From Flavobacterium psychroterrae (GTDB lineage Bacteria; Bacteroidota; Bacteroidia; Flavobacteriales; Flavobacteriaceae), in the NCBI RefSeq assembly GCF_018380615.1, contig NZ_JAGYVZ010000021.1, forward strand, positions 48,256-112,255: a DNA stretch of 64,000 bases, in the 5' to 3' direction. The notes beneath the pieces were generated by a model, which was given only the letters and a program-made list of their open reading frames with translations, had not been told where the DNA came from and did no database searches. This document shows, one piece after another, positions 43,568 through 53,318 of this stretch; within the stretch, counting starts at the first letter, position 1; each line of letters begins with the position of its first letter. Made by a program: the position numbers and the translations under genes.

Positions 43568-44524
43568 ATGAGCAATACAATCACAACTACAAATTTTAAT
43601 TTTCCAGATCAGAAATCAGTTTACCGCGGAAAAGTTAGAGAAGTTTACAACATAAACGACGAACTTTTGGTAATGGTAGCAACAGACAGACTTTCGGCTT
43701 TTGATGTGGTTTTACCAAAAGGTATTCCGTACAAAGGGCAAATCTTAAATCAGATTGCAACAAGATTCATGGAATTAACAGAAGATATTGTGCCAAACTG
43801 GTTGATTGCTACTCCTGACCCAAACGTTGCCGTAGGTCATTTATGTGATCCTTTTAAGGTAGAAATGGTGATTCGTGGTTATTTGTCAGGACATGCGGCT
43901 CGTGAATATGCTGCCGGAAGAAGACAAATATGTGGTGTAACAATGGCAGAAGGTTTAAAGGAAAATGATAAGTTTCCTGAACCAATTATTACACCAACTA
44001 CAAAAGCTGATAATGGATCTCATGACGAGGATATTTCTCGTGAAGATATTTTAGCTAAAGGAATTGTTACTGAAGAAGATTATATTGTGTTAGAAAGATT
44101 CACTCGTGATTTATTTCAAAGAGGAACTGAAATTGCTGCTGAACGCGGATTAATCTTAGTGGATACTAAATATGAATTCGGAAAAACTAAAGAAGGTGTA
44201 ATTGTTTTAATTGACGAAATTCACACACCGGATTCTTCTCGTTACTTCTACGCTGACGGATATCAGGAAAGACAGGATAAAGGAGAAGAGCAAAAACAAT
44301 TGTCTAAAGAGTTTGTGCGTCGCTGGTTGATCGAAAATGGTTTTCAAGGCCAAGACGGGCAACAAATTCCGGAAATGACGGATGCTTATATCGAATCTGT
44401 TTCTGAAAGATATATTGAATTATACGAGAATATCTTAGGAGAAAAATTTGTAAAAGCTGATATCGCTAATATCGATGAGCGTATTGATAAAAATGTAAAA
44501 GAATATCTTTCAGAGAAAGAATAG
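43568..44524 (+). CDS. purC: Phosphoribosylaminoimidazole-succinocarboxamide synthase
   Basis: A 318-residue SAICAR synthetase that joins CAIR and aspartate with ATP in purine synthesis. Motifs: VYRGKVREVYNI near the start, ATDRLSAFDVVLPKGIPYKGQILNQI, EMVIRGYLSGHAAREYAAGR, TPTTKADNGSHDEDIS, LILVDTKYEFG and the metal/nucleotide part IDEIHTPDSSRYFY. Length fits the longer form found in Bacteroidota. It has a consensus promoter and a strong terminator, so it is a separate unit. No other pur gene is in the window. Confidence 0.98.
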   Translation: MSNTITTTNFNFPDQKSVYRGKVREVYNINDELLVMVATDRLSAFDVVLPKGIPYKGQILNQIATRFMELTEDIVPNWLIATPDPNVAVGHLCDPFKVEMVIRGYLSGHAAREYAAGRRQICGVTMAEGLKENDKFPEPIITPTTKADNGSHDEDISREDILAKGIVTEEDYIVLERFTRDLFQRGTEIAAERGLILVDTKYEFGKTKEGVIVLIDEIHTPDSSRYFYADGYQERQDKGEEQKQLSKEFVRRWLIENGFQGQDGQQIPEMTDAYIESVSERYIELYENILGEKFVKADIANIDERIDKNVKEYLSEKE

Positions 44525-44560
44525 TTTTCCAGTAGTAAAACTAATACTGATTACAAATAA

Positions 44561-44597
44561 AAAATGCCTTACTATCATGAATAGTAAGGCATTTTCA
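44561..44597 (+). terminator. Terminator between purC and the SRPBCC gene
   Basis: A perfect 15-bp stem (44561-44575 with 44581-44595; AAAATGCCTTACTAT), 5-nt loop, A-rich before and T-containing after; usable in both directions. Confidence 0.88.
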
Positions 44598-44678
44598 TTT
44601 CATAGAAAGCTATTTAGTATTTTGCTGTAAACTGCCACTGCGACTGAGACTAAAACAGTGACTAAAAGCTCAAATAAA

Positions 44679-45218
44679 CTAATCCTCCATTGTATTTTTT
44701 AAATTCTCCAATCCTTTTTGCAAATCGTTTCCAATCATTTTATCCATTTTCATCATAGGCAGCATTATATTCATTGGGTAAGGTATAATACCGTTGATTC
44801 CCCATTTTACTTTCGTTTGATTTCCGGAGATGTTTTCTGTTGACATGAAACCTACGGCTGTATCTTCCATTGGTTTTTTGAAGCGTAAGGCAAAATCGAT
44901 ACGTTTTCCTTCAGTTATTTTTGTGATTTCCTGTTCTCCAACGCCAACTTCTTTTACATCACTTTCCCACGCGGCTTTTGATCCTACAGTTCCGTCGGTT
45001 CCTGTATAAGTTGATTTCATTTTGGGATCAATGTTAGCCCAAACGCTAAATTCGTTTTGATTTTTTAAATACTTCACATAATTAAAAACACTATAAGCAG
45101 ATTTATTAATTGTAATTTCTCTTTCGACAGCGTATTTTTTTGGCATAAAAAAAGCGACTGTAAGTAGAAGAGCAATAATTAAAATTAGAACAACGAGTAT
45201 TTTTTTAATGATTCCCAT
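44679..45218 (-). CDS. SRPBCC-family protein with an N-terminal membrane anchor
   Basis: A 179-residue protein with one N-terminal hydrophobic helix (KKILVVLILIIALLLTVAFFM) and then a START/polyketide-cyclase-type fold (VEREITINKSAYSVFNYVKYLKNQNEFSVWANIDPKMKSTYTG; ITKITEGKRIDFALRF; TKVKWGINGIIPYP). Such folds bind hydrophobic ligands in a deep pocket. Here the domain would lie outside the inner membrane. The ligand is unknown. It is convergent with purC. Confidence 0.88.
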   Translation of the reverse strand: MGIIKKILVVLILIIALLLTVAFFMPKKYAVEREITINKSAYSVFNYVKYLKNQNEFSVWANIDPKMKSTYTGTDGTVGSKAAWESDVKEVGVGEQEITKITEGKRIDFALRFKKPMEDTAVGFMSTENISGNQTKVKWGINGIIPYPMNIMLPMMKMDKMIGNDLQKGLENLKNTMED

Positions 45219-45578
45219 AGTTTTTTGTTTTAAGGTTATTGAATGTTTTTTAGTTGTATAAGGTACTAATAGTAGGCGTTTTGAGTGTAGTAAAGTTAAA
45301 GAACTAAATGTTTTGAATTATCAAATTTAAATTTTTTTGATGTTTTTTTCTATTAATTTGTATTTTACTGTAACAATTTTGGTTTTATAGCGTCTATTGT
45401 ATGGAAGCTTTAAATGAGATAACATAAATTTTAAGTTTAACAGGCATTTATTAACTGAATGTTAAGAATTAGTTAAAACATAGTACTTTGTTATGCATAA
45501 TACATCTATTAGAATTACATTTACAAAGAATTTAAAAATCATCATCAATCAAATCAACAATTAAAACAATCAATCATT

Positions 45579-45956
45579 ATGAAAAATTCAATTATTTATT
45601 TAGGAGTAGCTTTAGTAGCATTTGCAAATGTTTCAATGGCTTCAAATCAAACATCATTTGTACAACCACAAATGGAAATCGTAAACAGTTTTTCTACACC
45701 ACTAAATGTGGCTGTTAGTAAAGGAGATCTTGATTTCGTTAAAAAACTTATAGAGTATGGTGCAGATGTTAACGAGATATCTGAAGATTTATCACCGTTA
45801 ATGATTGCAGCACGTTATAATAAAGTAGATATCATGAATGTTTTATTGGCAAATGGTGCAAATGCATCTGCTAAAAATGAAAAAGGTTTTACTGCTTTGA
45901 AATTTGCACAATTATCAAACGCTAAAGAAGCTATTGCTATTTTGTCAAAAAAATAA
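45579..45956 (+). CDS. Small exported ankyrin-repeat protein
   Basis: A 125-residue protein with a signal peptide (MKNSIIYLGVALVAFANVSMAS) and three ankyrin repeats (TPLNVAVSKGDLDFVKKLIEYGADVNEI; SPLMIAARYNKVDIMNVLLANGANASAK; FTALKFAQLSNAKEAIAILSKK). Ankyrin repeats bind other proteins. A periplasmic one of this size may inhibit or chaperone a partner, but none is evident. It is a single gene with its own terminator. Confidence 0.88.
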   Translation: MKNSIIYLGVALVAFANVSMASNQTSFVQPQMEIVNSFSTPLNVAVSKGDLDFVKKLIEYGADVNEISEDLSPLMIAARYNKVDIMNVLLANGANASAKNEKGFTALKFAQLSNAKEAIAILSKK

Positions 45957-45983
45957 CATTTTAAACATAGTTTTAAGTTAGTA

Positions 45984-46022
45984 TAAAAAAACGACCTTCT
46001 TTGAGCAGAAGGTCGTTTTTTT
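45984..46022 (+). terminator. Terminator after the ankyrin gene
   Basis: A perfect 10-bp stem ACGACCTTCT (45991-46000) with AGAAGGTCGT (46007-46016), 6-nt loop, flanked by A and T runs. Confidence 0.9.
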
Positions 46023-46029
46023 ATTTTAT

Positions 46030-46429
46030 GGTTTTTAGCCCCGGATGACATACCGGGTTACTGTATCACTACTTTATTTACAAAACGTAGTATGCTGGAT
46101 TTGTCATTCGGAACGAAGAATCTTCGTTAGAAGCTCCTTGGCAATTGGCGGGCGCAAACTATAGCAAGTCACATGCTGAGATTCCTCGTTCCTCCGAGTG
46201 ATAGTCTTTATAAAAATAAAATCTGCTCAATCTGCAAAATCTGCGAGAAATAAAGCAAATCTCTTATCAAAAAGATTTGTTTCTATCATAGAAATCCGGA
46301 TGACAAGATTGTGTTGCTTACAAAATAGAATGCATAATAACCAAAATGAAAAAAGCACCATTAAAATAATGATGCTTTTCGTCAAACCTAATCAAATTAA
46401 TTTAACCAATTAATTAATCTTCAATATCT
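46030..46429. other. Intergenic region with decayed repeats
   Basis: About 400 bp. It contains a short CCCGG/CCGGG inverted pair near 46039-46060 and a stretch near 46100-46200 (ACGAAGAATCTTCGTT; GAGATTCCTCGTTCC) that looks like a degraded form of the 36549-36650 repeat family. No convincing gene. Confidence 0.4.
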
Positions 46430-49400
46430 TTATTCGATAGGAACGTGTTTTTTACGGTTGAATACCCAGAATATAATTGGGAAAACCAATAGCGTTAAGA
46501 CAGTTGCAGTAATTAAACCTCCAATAATCACGATTGCTAAAGGCTTTTGCGATTCTGAACCAATTCCGGTGGAAATTGCTGCCGGCATTAAACCAATTGA
46601 TGCCATAAGTGCTGTCATTACTACGGCTCTTGTTCTGGCTTTTACGCCCATAAAAATGGATTCTTCGAGCGAGAATTTTGCTTTTAAATTATGATGGAAT
46701 TCGGATATCAGGATAACTCCGTTTTGGATACATATTCCGAGTAAGGCAATAAATCCAACACCTGCTGAAATTCCGAAGTTCATTCTGGTAAGATGTAATG
46801 CTATAATTCCGCCGATAATGGCAAAAGGAACATTGGCTAAAACCAATAACGAATCTTTGATGTTTCCGAATAAAATAAATAGCAGGACAAATATCCCGAT
46901 TAAACTTATTGGAACTACCTGAGCCAAACGCGCACTTGCACGAACCTGATTTTCAAATTCTCCTGTCCATCCTACGGTATATCCTGTTGGAAGTTTCATT
47001 TTAGCCACTTTCGCCTGAGCTTCGGCAATTGTACTTCCTAAATCACGATCACGAACAGAGAATTTTACGCCAATAAAACGTTTTGTATTATCTCTGTAAA
47101 TAAAAGCAGGACCCGTAATTGTTTTTAAATCGGAAATTTCTTTTAACGGAATTTTGATTCCGCTGATTGTTGGTACTTTAAGTTCGGCGATATCATTTTC
47201 ATCTTTTCTGTATTCTTGTGAAAAACGAACTCTGACATCAAATTTCTTGTCGTCTTCATACTTTTGAGTAGCAGTTTTTCCTCCAAAAGCAAGTTCTAAA
47301 ACTGCTTGGGCATCACTTAATGTTACTCCGTAAGCTGCCATTTTATCACGATCAAGTACAACGCTGATTTCCGGCTGACCAACATTTCGTAAAATTCCGG
47401 CATCTTTTATACCGGGAATATTTTTTATCTGCGCCAGAACTTCATTCGATAATTCATCTAATTTATCAAGATCATCTCCGTAAATTTTTACCGCGTTTGA
47501 TGCTTTGAAACCAGCAACAGATTCGGCTACGTTATCAATAACCGGTTGCGAATAATTATAAGTAATTCCCTGATGCACTTTTAGTTTTTGATCCATTTCA
47601 TTAATCAAATCATCCATGCTTATTTTTCGTGTCCATTCTGATTTTGGTTTTAAATCTACCTGAAGCTGGATAAAACCAAAACCATTTGGGTCAGTTCCGT
47701 CATTGCTTCTTCCGGTTTGAGATAAAACATTTTTCACTTCAGGAAAACTTTCTAAATCTTTACGGATCATTGCAGCGGTTTTTACACTTTCAGGCAACGA
47801 ACTGCTCATTGGCAATTCGGCAGTTACCCATAAAGCGCCTTCATTTAACTGAGGTAAAAATTCTGTTCCTAAAAATGTAGCCGAAAAGAAAACGACAATT
47901 AAAAGTGCTGTTGAACCAATTAACGTTTGTACTTTATGTTTAAACGTCCAGGCAAAACCGCTGCTTACAATGCGATTCCAGAAATTGACAAACGGATTAT
48001 TTTTTTCTTTTACATTTTTATTTAAAAGAATATGTGACAAAACCGGAACTAATGTCAAGGTAAAAAGTAAGGCTCCCATCAAGGCAAAACCTAATGTGTA
48101 GGCTAGGGGAGAGAACATTTTTCCTTCGACTTTCTGGAATGAGAAAATGGGTAATAATGCGGTAATAATAATTAATTTAGAAAAGAAAATAGCTTTACCC
48201 ATTTCTGCTCCGGTTTTTTTGATCAGACTTCCTTTTGCAATTTTATTATAAGCAGCCATTCCTAATTGATGCGCCCTGTGATCCAGTACTACAAATAATC
48301 CTTCGACCATAACGACGGCACCGTCAATGATAATTCCAAAATCGACTGCGCCTAAACTCAATAAGTTGGCGCTCATTCCCATCATTTTCAAACACAAAAA
48401 GGCGAATAATAGCGATAAAGGAATCACAATTGAAACGGTAAAAGTAGTTCTCCAGTCTGCCATGAAAAGAAAAACGACGCAGGTAACCAGAATAATTCCT
48501 TCGAATAAATTGTGCATTACGGTTTCTGTCGTGAAATTCATTAAATTATCACGATCATAAAAGGTTTCAATTTTAATGTCTTTTGGAAGCACATTATCAT
48601 TTAAATCCTTAATTTTTGCTTTGATTAAAGCTAATGTTTCCTGGGGATTTTCTCCTTTACGCATGACAACAATCCCTTCAACAGCATCATCATTTTTACC
48701 TAGTCCGGTTTGCCCCACTCTTGGCATGGCACTTTCGTAAACTGTAGCGAGGTTTTTGACCAGAATTGGGTTTCCGTTTGCATCGTCGACGATAATATTT
48801 TCAATATCCTGAATTGATTTTAAAAGTCCAACTCCGCGAACTACAAAAGCTTGTCCGTTTTTTTCGATAATATCACCACCCACATTTAGATTTCCTCCGT
48901 TAACGGCATTAAAAACCTGAAGAGGTGTAATATTGTATTTGGCTAATTTTATTGGATCAACTCCAACTTCATAGGTTTTCGTTTGTCCGCCAAAAACATT
49001 TAAATCAGCAACACCCGGAACTGAACGCAATTGTTTATCAATTACCCAGTTTTGATAGGTTAATAATTCTCGACTATCTCTGCTGTCGCTTTTTACAATG
49101 TACCTGAAAATTTCCCCGGTTGGACCATACGGTGGCTGAACATCAGGTTCTACATCATCAGGAAGAGAAACATTTTTTAATAAATTATTTACCTGTAAAC
49201 GTGCAAACTGATCGTCGACTCCATCATCAAAAATGATTTTAATAACCGATAAACCAAACATGGTAATACTGCGAACACTGGTCTTTTTTTGTACCGAGTT
49301 CATGGAGATTTCAATTGGAGAAGTCACAAAACGTTCTACTTCTTCGGCACTTTTTCCGTTCCATTGTGTGATGATAATGATCTGCGTATTTGTTACATCA

Positions 49401-49528
49401 GGAAAAGCATCAATTGGCATATTCTTGAAAGAAATAAAGCCGGCAACCGCCAATAATCCTACCCAAAAAAAGGTAAATGCTTTGTTCTTAAGCGAAAAAG
49501 CAATAATATTTCTAATGAATTTGTTCAT
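46430..49528 (-). CDS. CzcA/CusA-type heavy-metal efflux RND pump
   Basis: A 1032-residue inner-membrane transporter that drives metal ions out through a TolC-type channel using the proton gradient. It has two large periplasmic loops and 12 helices. Helix 4 contains AVDFGIIIDGAVVMVEG, with D396, D402 and E409 matching the D-D-E proton-relay triad of CzcA. This wording is closer to divalent-metal CzcA (Co/Zn/Cd) than to Cu/Ag CusA, though the metal is inference. It is the last gene of TolC-adaptor-pump, 3 bp after the adaptor. Confidence 0.95.
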   Translation of the reverse strand: MNKFIRNIIAFSLKNKAFTFFWVGLLAVAGFISFKNMPIDAFPDVTNTQIIIITQWNGKSAEEVERFVTSPIEISMNSVQKKTSVRSITMFGLSVIKIIFDDGVDDQFARLQVNNLLKNVSLPDDVEPDVQPPYGPTGEIFRYIVKSDSRDSRELLTYQNWVIDKQLRSVPGVADLNVFGGQTKTYEVGVDPIKLAKYNITPLQVFNAVNGGNLNVGGDIIEKNGQAFVVRGVGLLKSIQDIENIIVDDANGNPILVKNLATVYESAMPRVGQTGLGKNDDAVEGIVVMRKGENPQETLALIKAKIKDLNDNVLPKDIKIETFYDRDNLMNFTTETVMHNLFEGIILVTCVVFLFMADWRTTFTVSIVIPLSLLFAFLCLKMMGMSANLLSLGAVDFGIIIDGAVVMVEGLFVVLDHRAHQLGMAAYNKIAKGSLIKKTGAEMGKAIFFSKLIIITALLPIFSFQKVEGKMFSPLAYTLGFALMGALLFTLTLVPVLSHILLNKNVKEKNNPFVNFWNRIVSSGFAWTFKHKVQTLIGSTALLIVVFFSATFLGTEFLPQLNEGALWVTAELPMSSSLPESVKTAAMIRKDLESFPEVKNVLSQTGRSNDGTDPNGFGFIQLQVDLKPKSEWTRKISMDDLINEMDQKLKVHQGITYNYSQPVIDNVAESVAGFKASNAVKIYGDDLDKLDELSNEVLAQIKNIPGIKDAGILRNVGQPEISVVLDRDKMAAYGVTLSDAQAVLELAFGGKTATQKYEDDKKFDVRVRFSQEYRKDENDIAELKVPTISGIKIPLKEISDLKTITGPAFIYRDNTKRFIGVKFSVRDRDLGSTIAEAQAKVAKMKLPTGYTVGWTGEFENQVRASARLAQVVPISLIGIFVLLFILFGNIKDSLLVLANVPFAIIGGIIALHLTRMNFGISAGVGFIALLGICIQNGVILISEFHHNLKAKFSLEESIFMGVKARTRAVVMTALMASIGLMPAAISTGIGSESQKPLAIVIIGGLITATVLTLLVFPIIFWVFNRKKHVPIE

Positions 49529-49531
49529 GTC

Positions 49532-50617
49532 TTATTCGTTTAAAGCGCGATAAATAAATAACTGATTGTTGGTAATTACTTTTTCATTTTCTTTTAAACC
49601 ACTTGAGATATAAGTAGTTTCTCCAACAACCCTGTAAACTTCAACTTGTCTGGTTTCTATATTGTTACGATCTTTAAATACCATTACAAAATTTTTACTT
49701 TTATCAAAAACAATTGCTTTACTAGGTACGGCTATCATAGACTCATTTTCGCTGTAAGACAGTTTAATATTAGCGTTCATATCCGGTTTTAACATATAAC
49801 CGGGATTCTGCAATTTGATACGCGCTTGCATGGCTTTTGTTTCAGGATCGATTACATTGAAGATTTTATCGACTTTTCCTTTAAAAACTTTATACGGATA
49901 ACTTAATGTGGTGACATCAGCATCGATTCCCAGTTTTACTTTATTAATATCAATTTCATTTATGTTTGCTAGTGCCCAAACTTCGCTAATTTCTGCAATA
50001 TCAAAGATATTTTCAGAACGATCGTTTCTTAAAAGCATATCTTGATTTATACTTTTTTGAATGATAAAACCACTTATTGGTGCTGTAACTTCATAAATAG
50101 AACCTGCTTTAATGTTGTAAATTTTATAGGTTTCCTGAACTTTACTCAATTGTGATTGTGCTTTATTGACTTCGGATTTTGCCTGAAGTACATCACTTTC
50201 AGAGTTTAATTTGCCGTCAAATAATTCCTGAGCAACTTTCATATGGTTTTTTGCTACTAATAAATCATTTTTTGCATCGATGGATTGTTTTTCAAAATCA
50301 GCAATGTCTGTACTTTTTATAGTTGCAAGAACTTGTCCTTTGCGAACGTAATCTCCCAGTTCTACGTTTACCTTTACTACATTTCCTCCAACAAGAGGAT
50401 AAACGTCGATCATTTTATTGTTATCGGCTGTAATTTTTCCGTAAAAACTCAATACATTTTTTACGGGTTGTGTTTGTGCAGGTGAAGTTGTGGTTGTTTT
50501 AAGCATTGAATCGCTTAAGGCAAATGATGTATTGGTGTCAGGATTTTCAACTTCCTTTTTGCAGCTTGCGATTGTTAAGCTCACAATTGCAATTGCTATA
50601 ATTATTTTATATTTCAT
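49532..50617 (-). CDS. RND efflux periplasmic adaptor (membrane fusion) lipoprotein
   Basis: A 361-residue adaptor with a lipoprotein signal (KIIIAIAIVSLTIASCKK). The order is a lipoyl-like half (VYPLVGGNVVKVNVELGDYVRKGQVLATIKS), a coiled coil (about 115-170), the second lipoyl half (YEVTAPISGFIIQKSI), a barrel (VWALANINEIDINKVKLGIDADV) and a C-terminal membrane-proximal region. It bridges the inner-membrane pump and the TolC channel. It lies between the two, 11 bp after the TolC gene and 3 bp before the pump, so it is co-transcribed. No metal-binding N-terminal extension like CusB's methionines is seen. Confidence 0.94.
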   Translation of the reverse strand: MKYKIIIAIAIVSLTIASCKKEVENPDTNTSFALSDSMLKTTTTSPAQTQPVKNVLSFYGKITADNNKMIDVYPLVGGNVVKVNVELGDYVRKGQVLATIKSTDIADFEKQSIDAKNDLLVAKNHMKVAQELFDGKLNSESDVLQAKSEVNKAQSQLSKVQETYKIYNIKAGSIYEVTAPISGFIIQKSINQDMLLRNDRSENIFDIAEISEVWALANINEIDINKVKLGIDADVTTLSYPYKVFKGKVDKIFNVIDPETKAMQARIKLQNPGYMLKPDMNANIKLSYSENESMIAVPSKAIVFDKSKNFVMVFKDRNNIETRQVEVYRVVGETTYISSGLKENEKVITNNQLFIYRALNE

Positions 50618-50628
50618 TTTATTTCGTT

Positions 50629-51873
50629 TTAGAATAAGTCTTTGTTGATGGTACTATTTAATTCTTCGCCTGAAAGCACTACTTTTTTCTTTAATTCATT
50701 TACCTGAATCGAAGCCTGATTGTAACTTTCCATAAAATCAGTAAATTCTAATAAACTGATGTTTCGTTTTTGAAAGTTGGTAAGGATTCCGTTGTACACG
50801 GCTTCAAAGTCTGAATTTACAGTAGGTTTTATCACAACATAGTTCTTGCGGGATTCATCCCATTTGTTCCATGCGGTTGTTATTTCAGTTTGTAATTGCA
50901 AGTCAAAATTTTGTTTTTCAACTTTTGACTGTTCTAAAATTGTTTGTGCGTATTTAATATTTCCTTTGTTTTTGTTCCAAAGCGGCAACGGAATACCAAG
51001 TGTCAAATTAGCTTCTTTATTAAAGGCTCCGCTTCTCTGATCATAAGTGGCTCCAACAGTAATGTCAGGAATAGAAAGTGATTTTTGCCATTTCACATTT
51101 ATTTCATTGGCTTCAATATCTTTTTGTTTAACGAGATAATCCGGGCGATTTGCAATTGCATCGTCCTGAAATGCTTTAAGATCAAACGGAATTGTTTTGG
51201 TGTATTTGTTAAAATCTTCTTTAGTAACTTCGGGAACTACATTTTCGGCAGTATTCAATAATAATTTTAAGTTGGCTTGTTCTTCAATATTATCGTTTAC
51301 CACTTCCATACGTTCGTTTTTAAAATTAAGATACAATGATTGTAAACGAACAAGATCTCTTAACGGAATATTGCCTTTTTGAACCTGAGCAGAGTAGGAG
51401 TTGATCAAGTCTTCGATATGAACAAGCTGATTATCTGTGGTTTCAAGACTTTTAGAGTTGTAGTAAACGGTGTAAAAACTCTTTCGAAGTTGTAGTTTTA
51501 GCGTTCTCAGCAAATCATTAAATTGTAATTCGGCTAATTTTTCATTGGTTTGAGCAAGTTTTATTTCGTTGCGTTTTTTTCCACCCAAATAAATTAATTG
51601 CTCGATACCAAATGCTTTTTGTCCTTGTTTTCCAATATCAAAATATTGGTTTCTCTCTGGATTATAAGCATTTAATTCTGCTGTAATTGTGGGGTTATCC
51701 CAAATTTTTGACTGAATTGTGAGTGCTTTTGATGCATCGATGTTGTATTGCGATGCCAATAAAAAGAGATTGTTTTTCAGGAATTGGCTCTCACAGTCTT
51801 GAAGGGTAATTGTGGTTTGAGCCAAAACTACCGGACCTAAAAGTACAAGTAGGCATGCATATAGTTTTCTCAT
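50629..51873 (-). CDS. TolC-family outer-membrane efflux channel
   Basis: A 414-residue protein with signal peptide (LYACLLVLLGPVVLAQ) and the duplicated helical-hairpin structure of OEP/TolC proteins (ITLQDCESQFLKNNLFLLASQYNIDASKAL; NKNKGNIKYAQTILEQSKVEKQNFDLQLQTEITTAWNKWDE). It is the CzcC-like first gene of the efflux operon. A tandem OmpR-type operator and a near-consensus -7 box sit directly upstream, so this is the start of the regulated transcript. Confidence 0.93.
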   Translation of the reverse strand: MRKLYACLLVLLGPVVLAQTTITLQDCESQFLKNNLFLLASQYNIDASKALTIQSKIWDNPTITAELNAYNPERNQYFDIGKQGQKAFGIEQLIYLGGKKRNEIKLAQTNEKLAELQFNDLLRTLKLQLRKSFYTVYYNSKSLETTDNQLVHIEDLINSYSAQVQKGNIPLRDLVRLQSLYLNFKNERMEVVNDNIEEQANLKLLLNTAENVVPEVTKEDFNKYTKTIPFDLKAFQDDAIANRPDYLVKQKDIEANEINVKWQKSLSIPDITVGATYDQRSGAFNKEANLTLGIPLPLWNKNKGNIKYAQTILEQSKVEKQNFDLQLQTEITTAWNKWDESRKNYVVIKPTVNSDFEAVYNGILTNFQKRNISLLEFTDFMESYNQASIQVNELKKKVVLSGEELNSTINKDLF

Positions 51874-51892
51874 TGTATTATTTTTAATTATA

Positions 51893-51950
51893 CAAATATG
51901 CTATCACAAGACTTTAAGATGCCTTAAAATCTACCTTAAAAATACCTTAA
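51893..51950 (-). promoter_or_regulatory. Efflux-operon promoter with tandem response-regulator boxes
   Basis: On the minus strand four TTAAGGTA-like elements lie in a row (plus-strand starts 51910 GACTTTAA, 51920 TGCCTTAA, 51932 TACCTTAA, 51943 TACCTTAA), spaced 10, 12 and 11 bp. CATATTTG (51893-51900, one mismatch to TAnnTTTG) follows. OmpR/PhoB-type regulators bind direct repeats about 11 bp apart. The boxes end about 37 bp before the TolC ATG. Confidence 0.7.
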
Positions 51951-51956
51951 ATTAAG

Positions 51957-53318
51957 TTACAAATTGAAAAATAACTGAAATAAATTCGTGTTAATGTTTG
52001 GAACACTGTAAGTTATAGTTGCGTTATGTAGTGTTAAAATACGCTGAACTATGCGTAAACCAAGCCCAAAGCCTGAAGTTCCTTTAGAATTTTGACCACG
52101 CATAAAGGGTTCAAAAACATTTTTTTGTTCATTTTCGTCTAAAGTCTCACCAGTGTTTAAGATTGAGATAATCAAGGTATTATCTTTTGCACTAATCGTT
52201 ACCTTTGCTTGTTTATTGTTTGAGTACACACAAGCATTTTTTAGAACATTGTTTATTGCAATCTCTAGTAAATTTTTGTTTCCTTTTATTTCTAATGCGG
52301 TATCTAAATTTTCACTTTCTTCGATTTCAAATAAAATTACAAATTCGGGAAAACTTTTATTTAAACTTTCTATTGCCGAAAACAGAATTTCATCCATACG
52401 ATGAACTTCGTTGTTCTCATTATTTTTATTATCAATTTTAGACAAAATCAAAAGGGAATTAATCAATTCGGTCAATTGATTTACATCCGATAAAATGTTG
52501 GTTAGGAAACTTCTTCTTTCATCGCTTGTTTTGTTATCAGCAATAACATTTTCTATTTGCGAAGTAAGTCTGGATAAAGGAGTTCGCAGTTCGTGAGAAG
52601 CGTTTGCAGTAAATTCTTTTTGCCTTTGATAGGAGATTTCAATCCTGTCCATCATAAAATTAAACTCGTTGGCAATCAAATCAATTTCGTTTTTATTGCT
52701 TTTTGATTCAACACGGGTATCAAGATTATTTTCGTTTATGTTTTTTATTTTTTGATGGAAGGTATTTAACGGATTCATTAACTTTTTGACCCCTATTGAG
52801 GTTATAACCCAGCAAAGACAAGTAAAAAAGATATAAGATGCCACTAAAGTATATCTTAAAAAGAGTAATCGTCGTTGTCCGAAATCATCAGTTGCTGATA
52901 TTAAAGCATAAAAATCCCTGTCTTTTGTATCATAAAAAACACCATATACTTCGTAATTTCCTTGTTGCTTGAAAAAAGTTTTATTCTTTTTTAAATATTT
53001 CAGATCTTCAATTGACCACTTAATTTTAGCATCATCAATACTGCTGTAAATTAGATTGTATTTAGAATCAAAAACTAATGTTTTCTCGTCATACAATTTA
53101 TTAATCGAGTTTTGATCGATCATTTTTAAAAGCTGATTGTCAACTTCTTTTACATTTACTAAAAGTTTAATGTTTGAAAGTGCCTTTATTTCTAATCGAT
53201 CGCGAAATTCGTCTTTTCTAAAATTAGAATATAAAATGAATATCAATGTAGAAGCCAATCCGTAAAGGATTGTAAATAATAAACTTACTAATAGTGATAT
53301 TCGGTTTTTTAATGTCAT
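51957..53318 (-). CDS. Sensor histidine kinase (CzcS/CusS-like)
   Basis: A 453-residue inner-membrane kinase. The first helix (ISLLVSLLFTILYGLASTLIFIL) is followed by a periplasmic domain of about 120 residues, then a second helix (YTLVASYIFFTCLCWVI) and a HAMP linker. HisKA has FTANASHELRTPLSRL, and HATPase has NVLKNACVYS and GFGLGLRIVQRI. With the upstream regulator (4-bp overlap) it forms a two-component system placed before the metal-efflux genes, so a metal-sensing role is inferred. It ends directly before the operator. Confidence 0.93.
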   Translation of the reverse strand: MTLKNRISLLVSLLFTILYGLASTLIFILYSNFRKDEFRDRLEIKALSNIKLLVNVKEVDNQLLKMIDQNSINKLYDEKTLVFDSKYNLIYSSIDDAKIKWSIEDLKYLKKNKTFFKQQGNYEVYGVFYDTKDRDFYALISATDDFGQRRLLFLRYTLVASYIFFTCLCWVITSIGVKKLMNPLNTFHQKIKNINENNLDTRVESKSNKNEIDLIANEFNFMMDRIEISYQRQKEFTANASHELRTPLSRLTSQIENVIADNKTSDERRSFLTNILSDVNQLTELINSLLILSKIDNKNNENNEVHRMDEILFSAIESLNKSFPEFVILFEIEESENLDTALEIKGNKNLLEIAINNVLKNACVYSNNKQAKVTISAKDNTLIISILNTGETLDENEQKNVFEPFMRGQNSKGTSGFGLGLRIVQRILTLHNATITYSVPNINTNLFQLFFNL

